Of a stretch of DNA of 64,000 nucleotides, positions 8,939-16,866 are shown piece after piece. The DNA is from RGIG8775 sp045128735 (lineage in GTDB: Bacteria > Bacillota > Clostridia > Oscillospirales > CAG-272): NCBI GenBank assembly GCA_045128735.1, contig JBGVRT010000052.1, forward strand, positions 1 through 64,000, in the 5' to 3' direction. The position numbers were made by a program, and so were the translations under genes. Below the pieces are notes generated by a model. It saw only the letters and a program-made list of their open reading frames with translations. It was not told the DNA's origin and made no database searches. Position 1 is the first letter of the stretch, and every line of letters starts with the position of its first letter.

Positions 8939-8960
8939 TTTCGCACGTATTTCGCACGTA
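8939..8960. repeat. Tandem 11-bp repeat TTTCGCACGTA x2
   Basis: Two exact head-to-tail copies, 8939-8949 and 8950-8960, lie 16 bp upstream of the -35 box of the aminotransferase promoter. One helical turn of periodicity suits paired regulator binding. No regulator is identified. Confidence 0.6.
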
Positions 8961-8967
8961 TAATAAG

Positions 8968-8995
8968 AAAAATCCGTCTGTTTTGACGGATTTTT
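8968..8995. terminator. Terminator of the pot operon
   Basis: An 11-bp stem, AAAAATCCGTC with its complement (8968-8978 / 8985-8995) and a 6-nt loop, has A/T-runs on both sides. It lies just after the potD stop codon at 9003. Confidence 0.85.
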
Positions 8996-9002
8996 CAAAA
9001 TT

Positions 9003-10226
9003 TTAATCGTAAAGCGCTTCGCGCTTCTTTTTGCGTATGAAGTAGTATATCGCGCCTGCGGCAATGACAGCCACGATAACAAGACAGATAATATATACCG
9101 CCTTGCCTAACGAGCTTTCAATCTTAAGCTCTTCCCAAAGCTCGTTCATAAGCATTCGGGTCTCTGTGGGGAGGTCGTGGTAAAATTCCATTCCCTCCAT
9201 CTCAAAATCGTAAAGAATTGAGATCGCATCGGGATGAATCTCCTCCTGCATATATTCCACGTAGCCCTCGTCCTCAAAAACAAGGCAGTTGGGTGAAGCG
9301 TAGCAGATATACTCAGCGTTTGCAATAGCGATTTCCTTCGTCAGCATAAAGTTGATATATTCAGCCGCAAGGTCGGGGGATTTTGCGTTGTGGGGAATAC
9401 ACATAGCGTCAACGAATACGTTTGTAGAGCCTTCGGGATAGTAGAAATCCAAAAGCTCGTTGTCGGCGTACATCGTAAAGAAGTCACCTGCGTAATATGG
9501 GGCAATAGCCGCCGAACCGCCCTTGAGCTTGTTGAAAATTTCGTCCATAACGTAGCCCTGGACAACATTCTTTTGTTCCTTGAGCTTTTGCAACGCTTCT
9601 CGCCACTCATTTTCATCGTTTGAGTTTATGCTGTATCCGAGATAGAATTGCGCCGTTCCGAATGCGTCACGGGGATTATTGAACTGAAGAATGTTTCCCG
9701 AGTAATCCTCATCCCAAAGGAGCGACCATTTTCCAAGATCCTCGTCGTTGGCGTTAACCATTTCGGTGTTGTAGATAACGCCTACCGTTCCATAGGTATA
9801 GGGAACGGAATACTTTTCATCTGGGTCGTAGTAAAGCCCCTTGAAGCTGTCGTCGATATAGTCGTAGTTTCCGATGTTTTCCTTGGGATTAAGCTCAAGA
9901 AGCAAGCCCTCGCTTGCAAGGCGTGCAAGCATATAGTCCGAGGGGAAGATAACGTCGTAGCTGACCGCACCGCTTGAAAGCTTTGCGTAGAGGTCCTCGT
10001 TGCTTGAATAGGTGGAGTAATTTACCTTAACGTCAAGCCCAAGCTTCTCCTTGCAGTACTTTTCAAATTCGGCGTTTGTGTTTACAGAGTCCTCCGAGCC
10101 ATCGGAAATATATTCGCCCCAGTTGTAAACGTAAAGTGTTTGTGCAGAGCCTTGTTCAGTCTCTCCGCAAGATACGAGAACAAGAGCAACCACAAGCAGA
10201 AGGAGTGCAGAAAAGATTTTTTTCAT
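9003..10226 (-). CDS. potD: Spermidine/putrescine ABC transporter substrate-binding lipoprotein
   Basis: A 407-residue periplasmic-type binding protein of the PotD/PotF family, which captures polyamines outside the membrane. The N-terminus is a lipoprotein signal with the lipobox LVSC (Cys20). The mature part opens with LYVYNWGEYI, typical of PotD. Unlike standard PotD of about 350 residues, it ends with a predicted membrane helix at about 374-397 followed by the basic tail RKKKRE, giving a second membrane anchor. Its start overlaps the potC stop by 4 bp. The operon order potABCD supports the assignment. Confidence 0.92.
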   Translation of the reverse strand: MKKIFSALLLLVVALVLVSCGETEQGSAQTLYVYNWGEYISDGSEDSVNTNAEFEKYCKEKLGLDVKVNYSTYSSNEDLYAKLSSGAVSYDVIFPSDYMLARLASEGLLLELNPKENIGNYDYIDDSFKGLYYDPDEKYSVPYTYGTVGVIYNTEMVNANDEDLGKWSLLWDEDYSGNILQFNNPRDAFGTAQFYLGYSINSNDENEWREALQKLKEQKNVVQGYVMDEIFNKLKGGSAAIAPYYAGDFFTMYADNELLDFYYPEGSTNVFVDAMCIPHNAKSPDLAAEYINFMLTKEIAIANAEYICYASPNCLVFEDEGYVEYMQEEIHPDAISILYDFEMEGMEFYHDLPTETRMLMNELWEELKIESSLGKAVYIICLVIVAVIAAGAIYYFIRKKKREALYD

Positions 10227-11029
10227 ACCTTACCTCCTGCGTTCTTTTTGCCCAAAGAGCCAGCAAAGTTAACCGCAAGCAGAAGGGCAAGAATTACGAA
10301 TACCATCAGCGCGCAAAGAGCATACATACTGAACTTTACTTCGTGCGCCGTCTGATTGTACACGTAAAGGGGAAGAGTCTGGAAATCGGGCGAGCTTACG
10401 AAGTGGCTTATAACGAAATCGTCAAGCGAAAGCGTAAAGCCAAGCATAAGCCCCGATATAACACCGGGCATTATTGATGGAAGCTCAACCTTAAAAAACG
10501 AGAGCGCGGGAGTGCATCCCAAGTCAAGTGCTGCCTCTGTAAGGTGTTTGTCCATTTGCTTGAAACGGGGAAGTACCGAGAGAATAACGTAGGGAAGATT
10601 GAAAGTGGTGTGAGCTATCAGCATCGTTCCCATACCGAACTTTATGGGCAGGAACGAAAGCGACGAAGCCGCCACGAACAAAAGCATCATCGAAACTCCG
10701 GTTACGATATCGGGGTTCATCATAGGGATGTTTGTTATTGAGGTCAGCGCACCTTTAAGATGCTTGCTTCTCATACGGTCGATACCAAGCGCGGCAAAGG
10801 TACCTATCACGGTAGCAAGCAGCGACGAGGATATTGCAAGCGTAAGCGAATTTTTAAGTGCCTTAAGTGCCTCTGCGTCGCGGAAAAGCTCGCGGTACCA
10901 ATAAAGGGTAAGCCCTGAAAAGCGGTTTAACGAGCCTGCCTCGTTGAACGAGAACAGTACGAGCATAACGATTGGCGCGTAAAGCAGGATAAAGATTATC
11001 CACATATAAGTCTTGGAGAGTATCTTCAT
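10223..11029 (-). CDS. potC: Spermidine/putrescine ABC transporter permease
   Basis: A 268-residue inner-membrane permease with about six helices. The EAA loop that docks the ATPase reads LTEAALDLGCTPALSFFKVELP, near residue 165, with the conserved glycine. It pairs with PotB to form the channel of the polyamine importer. It overlaps both neighbours by 4 bp (ATGA), so translation of potB, potC and potD is coupled. Confidence 0.93.
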   Translation of the reverse strand: MKILSKTYMWIIFILLYAPIVMLVLFSFNEAGSLNRFSGLTLYWYRELFRDAEALKALKNSLTLAISSSLLATVIGTFAALGIDRMRSKHLKGALTSITNIPMMNPDIVTGVSMMLLFVAASSLSFLPIKFGMGTMLIAHTTFNLPYVILSVLPRFKQMDKHLTEAALDLGCTPALSFFKVELPSIMPGVISGLMLGFTLSLDDFVISHFVSSPDFQTLPLYVYNQTAHEVKFSMYALCALMVFVILALLLAVNFAGSLGKKNAGGKV

Positions 11030-11847
11030 ACTATGATACCTCCTTCATCGTCGGAGAACTTGTTCATAATTGCAACCGAAATAAGAATCAGTATCATCAT
11101 AACAAGCGATATAGCCGCACCGATGTTGTAGGTGCTTACGTTCTGGAACTGACGCTCAATGGTGTCACCGATAAGGTCGAAGGAGCCTCCGCCAAGCTTT
11201 TGTGAAATATAGAAGGTGCTGATAGAGGGAACAAATACCATAGTAATTCCGGAAATGATACCGGGAACAGAAAGCGGAACGACTACGTTTGCAAGAACTC
11301 CGAAGCCGTTGCAGCCCAAATCCTGCGCCGCCTCAAGGAAACGTCTGTCTATCTTGGAAATGCTTGTGTAAATAGGAAGCACCATATAGGGCAGGAAATC
11401 GTATACCATACCCAGAATGACCGCACCCGAGGTTCCGACTATTTTTGCCTTGGGAAGTCCTATTTTGACAAGAAGCGAGTTGAGCAGCCCGCCGTTGTCA
11501 AGTATTGCCATAAGTGAGTAGGTGCGGATAAGCAGGCTTATCCACATAGGGAGCATTATCAGAACGATAAGGATTTTCTGCGTGGAAGGCTTGAGCTGAG
11601 AGATAAAGTAAGCCAAAGGATAACCGATGAGCAGACATATTACTGTAGCGATAAGTGCAAAGCATATTGAAAGAGTGAATATGTGCGCGTAGCTTGACAA
11701 AAGCGATATGTTGTCAAAGGTAAAATTGCCGTATGTGTCCGTAAAGGCGAAATAGGCTACAAAGAGCAGGGGAGCAAGAATAAACAGGACGGTCCATACG
11801 CCGTGGGGAACAGCGGCAAAGCTTTCTATAAATGAACGCTTTTTCAC
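11026..11847 (-). CDS. potB: Spermidine/putrescine ABC transporter permease
   Basis: A 273-residue permease subunit, partner of PotC. The EAA loop is FLEAAQDLGCNGFGVLANVVVP, close to residue 180. It has the usual six hydrophobic helices and begins with a short cytoplasmic basic segment. The stop of potA overlaps its start by 4 bp. Confidence 0.93.
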   Translation of the reverse strand: MKKRSFIESFAAVPHGVWTVLFILAPLLFVAYFAFTDTYGNFTFDNISLLSSYAHIFTLSICFALIATVICLLIGYPLAYFISQLKPSTQKILIVLIMLPMWISLLIRTYSLMAILDNGGLLNSLLVKIGLPKAKIVGTSGAVILGMVYDFLPYMVLPIYTSISKIDRRFLEAAQDLGCNGFGVLANVVVPLSVPGIISGITMVFVPSISTFYISQKLGGGSFDLIGDTIERQFQNVSTYNIGAAISLVMMILILISVAIMNKFSDDEGGIIV

Positions 11848-12980
11848 TGGTCGCTTACCTCCTCATCGGGTTCTGCCTCAGCATTTGAAAGCTCGTCAAA
11901 TTCCTCGCTGAAGGACGAGTAATCGCCAAACATATCCGAAAATTCGGATTTTTTCATAACGTGAATAGCGTCAGGCTCGATGTAAAGACCTATCTTTTCG
12001 TCCTTTCCGACGAAATCGGTAGTCTGTATCATCCACTTAAAGCCGCCTATGTCAACGATTATCTCATAGTGAACGCCCTTGAATGTGACTGAGGTTACAG
12101 TTCCTTGAAGCATACCCTTTTCGGGCTTTACAACGTCAACGTCCTCGGGGCGAACGACAATGTCAACCTTTTCGCCCTTTTCAAATCCCTTGTCAAGACA
12201 CTCAAAGGTGTGACCCGAAAAGCTCGCCTTGAAGTCCTCAATCATAACGCCGTCGACTATATTCGACTCGCCGATAAAGTCGGCAACGAAAGCGTTTACG
12301 GGCTCGTTGTAAATATCAGTAGGCGTACCTATCTGCTGAATACAGCCGTCTGCCACAACCACCACCTTGTCGGACATGGAAAGCGCTTCCTCCTGGTCAT
12401 GAGTTACGTATATAAAGGTAATGCCCGTGCGCTTCTGAATGTTCTTAAGCTCGTTCTGCATATCCTTGCGGAGCTTGAGGTCAAGCGCACCGAGAGGCTC
12501 GTCGAGAAGCAGTACCTTGGGAGTATTTATAAGTGCGCGCGCAATTGCAACACGCTGCTGCTGACCGCCCGAAAGATAGTTTACATTCTTGCGCTCAAAG
12601 CCCTTAAGGTTAACAAGGGCAAGCATTTCCTTAACGCGCTTTTTGATTTCGGCGTCGGGAATCTTTTTGAGTCGGAGACCGAAAGCTATGTTGTCAAAAA
12701 CGTTAAGGTGCGGAAAAAGAGCATACTTTTGGAACACCGTGTTAACGTTTCTTTTGTATGGGGGAATGTCATTTATTTTTTTGCCGTCAAATATGACCTC
12801 TCCGCTGTCGGGATATTCAAATCCGCTGATTATGCGCAAAAGCGTGGTTTTGCCGCAACCCGAGGGGCCGAGAAGAGTGACGAATTCTTTGTCAAAAATA
12901 TCAAGATCAATTGAATTAAGAACCTGCGAGCCGTCAAACTGCTTGCATATACCCTTCAATTCGATGAGCTTTTTTTCCAT
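11844..12980 (-). CDS. potA: Spermidine/putrescine ABC transporter ATPase
   Basis: A 378-residue ATPase energising polyamine uptake. Walker A is GPSGCGKTT (residues 38-46), the signature is LSGGQQQRVAIARAL and Walker B is VLLLDEPLGALD. The C-terminal third is a TOBE-like domain with IVVRPEDVDVV, followed by an acidic tail. I place the start at the ATG at 12980 (MEKKLIELKG), 12 nt after AAGGAG. The open frame continues 20 codons upstream but that extension has no family similarity. It is the first gene of potABCD. Confidence 0.93.
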   Translation of the reverse strand: MEKKLIELKGICKQFDGSQVLNSIDLDIFDKEFVTLLGPSGCGKTTLLRIISGFEYPDSGEVIFDGKKINDIPPYKRNVNTVFQKYALFPHLNVFDNIAFGLRLKKIPDAEIKKRVKEMLALVNLKGFERKNVNYLSGGQQQRVAIARALINTPKVLLLDEPLGALDLKLRKDMQNELKNIQKRTGITFIYVTHDQEEALSMSDKVVVVADGCIQQIGTPTDIYNEPVNAFVADFIGESNIVDGVMIEDFKASFSGHTFECLDKGFEKGEKVDIVVRPEDVDVVKPEKGMLQGTVTSVTFKGVHYEIIVDIGGFKWMIQTTDFVGKDEKIGLYIEPDAIHVMKKSEFSDMFGDYSSFSEEFDELSNAEAEPDEEVSDQ

Positions 12981-13024
12981 TAGGCATAAATACTCCTTCT
13001 GTGTAGAGAATAAATACGCAAAAC

Positions 13025-13059
13025 TGCGGAAACCGCACAAAATACGGCAGATTTCCGCA
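13025..13059 (-). promoter_or_regulatory. potA leader with alternative hairpins
   Basis: In the transcribed leader of potA, TGCGG (13025-13029) can pair with CCGCA (13033-13037). TGCGGAAA (13025-13032) can instead pair with TTTCCGCA (13052-13059). The two structures exclude one another, so the leader could be a switch or merely an mRNA-stabilising stem. Read on the minus strand it precedes the ATG by about 45-80 nt. Confidence 0.4.
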
Positions 13060-13079
13060 CATTGTACAGTTTCGGTTTT

Positions 13080-13108
13080 ATTCTAACACATATGCGAATA
13101 AAATGCAA
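13080..13108 (-). promoter_or_regulatory. SigA promoter of potABCD
   Basis: On the minus strand TTGCAT (13103-13108) and TAGAAT (13080-13085) have a 17-bp spacer. This predicts a leader of about 95 nt before the potA ATG. Confidence 0.7.
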
Positions 13109-13246
13109 TATATTTTTATAAAAAAATCAAAAAATTTTTTAATTAACAATGATTATATTGAATTAAACCGATTTATCTGCGATAAAACCCATTTATCACA
13201 TCAAAAACTCTGTTAATCTCGCGTATCCTCTCATATCCTCTTAAAT

Positions 13247-13822
13247 TCAACTTTTGCGCTGAGACAAAAACATCCGCACAAAAAGTACCGCTGAAAAAAG
13301 AAAAAGAGTTATGCTTTCGCCGCTTTTTAAGAGTGCGTAAACCGAGGTGCTCCATAGGAAAAAAAGAGACAAAAACGAGAGCATCTCACATATATAATAA
13401 AGCTGTGAGCAGGGAATAAAAGCCGACAGTAAAGCCTCTGCTACTTTCCCACCGTCGAATTCCTTTATCGGTAGCATGTTCAGCAACCCCAACGCCAATG
13501 ATACCTCTGTGAAAAAGATGTCTCCGCGTTGCCTAAAAAGTATAAAACAAATTGCGGCTGAAATAAAGTTGAAAAGAGGACCGCAAAACGCGATAAACGC
13601 CTCTGAAAAATAAGATGTGTAAACTTTTTTTCGCGATAGCAGAAGCCCTCCTATCTGAAGCCCGAAGCTGTTGAAGTTCTCGCCGATGAATAATGCTCCG
13701 ATAATATGTCCAAGCTCGTGCAGAGTAATAGCGACAAGTGTGAGCGCAGAATGAGGCGAGTCAGCAGCGAATAACCATACCGCGGCAAAAATAACCAATA
13801 GAATAATATGTGTGTTTCTCAA
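13247..13822 (-). CDS. M50 family intramembrane zinc metalloprotease (SpoIVFB-like)
   Basis: A polytopic site-2 protease. The zinc motif HELGH follows the first helix, and the second motif NMLPIKEFDGG contains the third metal ligand Asp. In sporulating relatives SpoIVFB cleaves pro-SigK. That role is possible here because spoIVA is present in the window, but no SpoIVFA partner is adjacent. The frame stays open to a TTG at 13963, but the extra 47 residues look non-coding and lack a ribosome-binding site. A TTG at 13822 is preceded by AGGTGG, so I chose it (191 residues). It is divergent from iscS. Confidence 0.8.
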   Translation of the reverse strand: MRNTHIILLVIFAAVWLFAADSPHSALTLVAITLHELGHIIGALFIGENFNSFGLQIGGLLLSRKKVYTSYFSEAFIAFCGPLFNFISAAICFILFRQRGDIFFTEVSLALGLLNMLPIKEFDGGKVAEALLSAFIPCSQLYYICEMLSFLSLFFLWSTSVYALLKSGESITLFLFSAVLFVRMFLSQRKS

Positions 13823-13982
13823 TGTTCCACCTAACGTTTCATATGAAAAATCGAATTCGGTCGATGAATAAAGCGGCGACGTCGTGTTAAAAATAATATG
13901 AAAAAAGCAGTTTGAAAATGATGCGGTAAAAGGCTTTTTGGCACGTTCATAAAAAATTAACAAACAAAGTTTGCTAAGGCTG

Positions 13983-14011
13983 TTGCAATTTAGACAAAAA
14001 AGGTATACAAT
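13983..14011 (+). promoter_or_regulatory. SigA promoter of iscSU
   Basis: TTGCAA (13983-13988) and TACAAT (14006-14011) with a 17-bp spacer. The predicted leader of about 110 nt before the ATG at 14130 contains no recognised riboswitch, and no IscR gene is adjacent. Confidence 0.65.
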
Positions 14012-14129
14012 ATAGCTGTTAAAAAATAGCGGTTGTTATCGGCGTTTGGCAGATTGATTTTGAAAGCCTGCTTTGCCTACGGCGACTGCTTGGTATTATA
14101 TAAATGTGAAAGGGTTACTTAGAAATTAA

Positions 14130-15296
14130 ATGAGCATTTCAGACAAAAGAATATACGCGGATAATGCCGCTACTACTCCCGTGTCTGATGAGGTTGTAAA
14201 GGCAATGATGCCTTGCTTCACAGAGCTTTGGGGAAATCCGTCAAGCCTTCACGCAGACGGACAGAGCGCAAAGGCGGTAGTGGATGAAGCCCGCGAAAAA
14301 ATAGCGAAGGCAATTGGCTGTGCCCCAAATGAGATATACTTCACCTCCTGCGGCTCGGAGTCTGACAACTGGGCAATAAAGGGCGCGGCATACGCTTCAA
14401 AAAAACGCAAAAAAATCGTTACAAGCAAAATTGAGCACCACGCCGTGCTTCACACCTGCAAGGCACTCGAAAGAGAAGGCTTTGAGGTTGTTTACGTAGG
14501 CGTTGACGAAGGCGGCGTTGTAAAGATGGACGAGCTTCGCAGAGTTGTTGACGAAAACACCGCGCTTGTCGCTATAATGATGGCGAATAACGAAATAGGC
14601 ACTATAGAGCCTATCGCGGAAATATCAAAAATCGCTCACGAAAATGGCGCGCTTATGTTTACCGATGCGGTTCAGGCTGTGGGAAATATCCCCGTGAACG
14701 TGCAGGAGCTTGGCGTTGATATGCTTAGTCTTTCGGGACATAAGATACACACCCCCAAGGGAATCGGCGCACTTTATATTAAAAAGGGCGTAAGAATCAA
14801 AAACCTTATCGACGGCGGCGGTCAGGAGCGCGGAAAGCGCGGCGGTACGGAAAACGTGCCCTATATCTGCGGACTTGGTGTGGCTGTGGAGTCGGCGGTC
14901 AATTCGCTTTCCGAAATGGAGTATGTCCGCAAGCTTCGCAACAAGCTTATTGATGGACTTCTTAAAATCCCATATTCAAGATTGAACGGCGACAGAGATA
15001 ACAGACTTCCCGGTAACGCAAACGTATCCTTCTCGTATATAGAGGGTGAGAGCCTTCTGCTTTGGCTCGATATGGGAGGCATCAGCGCGTCTACGGGATC
15101 GGCTTGCTCCTCAAATTCGCTTGAGGCGTCGCACGTGCTTCTCGCAATTGGTGTTGATATTGAGGATGCACACGGCTCGCTCCGTTTCTCACTTTCAAAG
15201 GATAATACCGAGGAGGAAGTGGACGAGATAATCAAGGTGGTTGAAGAGAGCGTTGCAAGACTTCGCGCAATGAGCCCCATTTACCCCGGTAACTAA
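14130..15296 (+). CDS. iscS: Cysteine desulfurase, NifS/IscS type
   Basis: A 388-residue PLP enzyme that takes sulfur from cysteine for iron-sulfur clusters and tRNA thiolation. The PLP lysine is Lys205 in LSGHKIHTPKG and the sulfur-accepting Cys326 lies in STGSACSSNS, the mobile loop of group I desulfurases. The start MSISDKRIYADNAATTP fits the family, though only a weak AAAGGG sits 14 nt upstream. It is followed 22 bp later by the scaffold gene. The thiolase mnmA elsewhere in this window is a likely sulfur client. Confidence 0.95.
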   Translation: MSISDKRIYADNAATTPVSDEVVKAMMPCFTELWGNPSSLHADGQSAKAVVDEAREKIAKAIGCAPNEIYFTSCGSESDNWAIKGAAYASKKRKKIVTSKIEHHAVLHTCKALEREGFEVVYVGVDEGGVVKMDELRRVVDENTALVAIMMANNEIGTIEPIAEISKIAHENGALMFTDAVQAVGNIPVNVQELGVDMLSLSGHKIHTPKGIGALYIKKGVRIKNLIDGGGQERGKRGGTENVPYICGLGVAVESAVNSLSEMEYVRKLRNKLIDGLLKIPYSRLNGDRDNRLPGNANVSFSYIEGESLLLWLDMGGISASTGSACSSNSLEASHVLLAIGVDIEDAHGSLRFSLSKDNTEEEVDEIIKVVEESVARLRAMSPIYPGN

Positions 15297-15318
15297 TTGA
15301 ACAGAAAGGAATTTCAAT

Positions 15319-15753
15319 ATGATATACACAGAAAAAGTAATGGACCACTTCAAGAATCCCAGAAACGTGGGTGAGATAGAGAACGCCGACGGAGTTGGTA
15401 CTGTAGGAAACGCAAAGTGCGGTGATATAATGCAGATGTTCATAAAGGTAGAAAACAACATAATCGTTGACGTTAAGTTCAAAACCTTCGGTTGCGGTGC
15501 GGCTATAGCTACCTCGTCTATGGCAACCGAGCTTGTAAAAGGGAAGAGCGTTGACGATGCTCTCAAGCTTACAAACGCCGCTGTTGTTGAGGCGCTTGAG
15601 GGGCTTCCGCCTGTGAAGGTACACTGCTCCGTGCTTGCCGAGGAGGCAATTAAGGCCGCTGTTGCAGATTATTATAAAAAGAATGGAATAGATAAAGAAA
15701 TTCCTGCCCCTGCACATTGTCACGAGTGTGAAGTGCACGGCAGCGAGCACTAA
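15319..15753 (+). CDS. iscU: Iron-sulfur cluster scaffold protein, NifU/IscU type
   Basis: A 144-residue scaffold on which clusters are assembled with sulfur from IscS. The three cluster cysteines and the conserved Asp are present: Cys34 and Asp36 in AKCGD, Cys59 in FGCG and Cys103 in VHCSVLAEEAI. A C-terminal tail with the extra HCHEC motif is common in clostridial versions and absent from E. coli IscU. It ends the operon, and a strong terminator follows. Confidence 0.95.
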   Translation: MIYTEKVMDHFKNPRNVGEIENADGVGTVGNAKCGDIMQMFIKVENNIIVDVKFKTFGCGAAIATSSMATELVKGKSVDDALKLTNAAVVEALEGLPPVKVHCSVLAEEAIKAAVADYYKKNGIDKEIPAPAHCHECEVHGSEH

Positions 15754-15774
15754 TTTCCATATAACAACATTTGG

Positions 15775-15822
15775 CCTCATCGATAGATGCCTGAGACATC
15801 TATTGGTGAGGTTTTCTTTTTT
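15775..15822 (+). terminator. Rho-independent terminator of iscSU
   Basis: A 15-bp stem with two G-U pairs (15775-15789 with 15797-15811) and a 7-nt loop is followed by TTTTCTTTTTT. Confidence 0.9.
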
Positions 15823-16599
15823 CGTAAATGTCTGTTGAAAATAGAGATACTATTTGCAAGCTTATTGAAATATAGCACTATTGTTCATAAATAATAATCG
15901 TATATATAAATAAAACGAGATAATCACAACATTAATTTCAAAATATTGCAACCGATCACTTGATATAATAATAATATAATAAGATATAAGCTTGGGCAAG
16001 ATTCATTATGTGTCGATTCAATAAACGCTTTTCGTAGCGAGTTGGAATATTAACGTGCTTGATTCGCGTTGGTGAGGCGAAAAATCGCGCATATAAAGGC
16101 ATATAAAGACGGTATATTTAAGTGCGTGACATTTTTATGTATAAATAATACATAAATGTAAAATATACTCTGAAATGTAAAAAAATAGTAGAAAAATTGG
16201 CACAACAAAAATTTTTGCGGTAGGGTTGAAAAATATTTTTGCTTTTTTAGAAAAAATATTCGTGTAGAAAATCACCCCTTTTTTTTGTGATAAATGCACA
16301 AAAATATTTGACAAAAACTGCCAAATTAAACAGAATTCTTTGCCTGGAAAAAACCGGATAATGTAAATCACATTTACATTTTGCGAATCTTGTGAGCAAT
16401 GCTCAAAATGTGATTTGTTATTTTGCACAAAAAACACATTTGTTTCATAAAGCCGGCAAAAAAACAAAGTAAATATAGTTTACTTTTTGGACGGAGTGTT
16501 CAGATGCCGACGGTCAATTTTTCTTTGCGATTTTTATTCAAAAAGACAAAACAATCTACACAATATTTAATAATACAAAATTTTAATCTTTTCAAATTC
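15823..16599. other. AT-rich palindrome-bearing non-coding region upstream of the glycan transport locus
   Basis: About 780 bp with no credible gene. Several perfect or near-perfect inverted repeats are visible. TTATGTAT with its complement lies near 16134-16154. AATGTAAAT-CAC-ATTTACATT lies near 16360-16380. AAATCACATTT pairs with AAATGTGATTT about 30 bp apart (16364-16415). AAAGTAAA-TATAG-TTTACTTT lies at 16466-16486. The second and third share bases and exclude one another. These look like operator or DNA-bending sites for the promoter at 16600, or a decayed region. No regulator gene adjoins. Confidence 0.5.
16466..16486. promoter_or_regulatory. Candidate operator palindrome AAAGTAAA-N5-TTTACTTT
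   Basis: A perfect 8-bp inverted repeat with a 5-bp centre lies about 115 bp upstream of the -35 box of the transport operon. Its size and symmetry suit a dimeric repressor or activator. The binding protein is unknown. Confidence 0.35.
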
Positions 16600-16628
16600 T
16601 TGACATTTGAGGACTTCTGTGTTATGAT
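16600..16628 (+). promoter_or_regulatory. Consensus SigA promoter of the glycan transport operon
   Basis: A perfect TTGACA (16600-16605) and TATGAT (16623-16628) are separated by 17 bp. This is the best promoter in the window. It predicts a long leader of about 230 nt before the ATG at 16867. Confidence 0.85.
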
Positions 16629-16683
16629 ATTGTCATTGAAATATGGCATTTTTACGCCCTATATCCTGTCGTATGCCGTCGGT

Positions 16684-16776
16684 ACGCGCAAAAGCGCGTT
16701 TTGAGGTGTGCGTCGGGAGCAAAAGTTCAAAACTTTTGTGATAGGGATAGGTATGCTTTCTGCTCCCACCTCGACG
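16684..16776 (+). ncRNA. Structured 5' leader, possible cis-regulatory RNA
   Basis: Downstream of the promoter, ACGCGC-AAAA-GCGCGT (16684-16699) forms a 6-bp hairpin followed by TTTG, attenuator-like. Then CGTCGGGAGCA (16711-16721) can pair with TGCTCCC and CGACG (16761-16776), enclosing an inner AAAAGTT/AACTTTT stem. I do not recognise a known riboswitch class. The pairing is seen by eye, and its function is inference. Confidence 0.4.
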
Positions 16777-16866
16777 TCCTTACGGATGCCGTTCTGCGGA
16801 AAGTGTGGCTTGTCTTTATCTATCCGGCGTTCCTTATGCTCAGCAAAATTTTCAGGAGGAAATCTT

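Noticed and set aside
13823..13963. N-terminal extension of the M50 protease
   Set aside because: TTG start without a ribosome-binding site and non-family sequence; a TTG at 13822 after AGGTGG fits better.
16134..16154. TTATGTAT inverted repeat as a transcription terminator
   Set aside because: AT-only stem with no T-run and no upstream gene to end.
16135..16704. Short open frames in the palindrome-rich intergenic region
   Set aside because: Low-complexity, AT-driven, no ribosome-binding site; the region looks regulatory.
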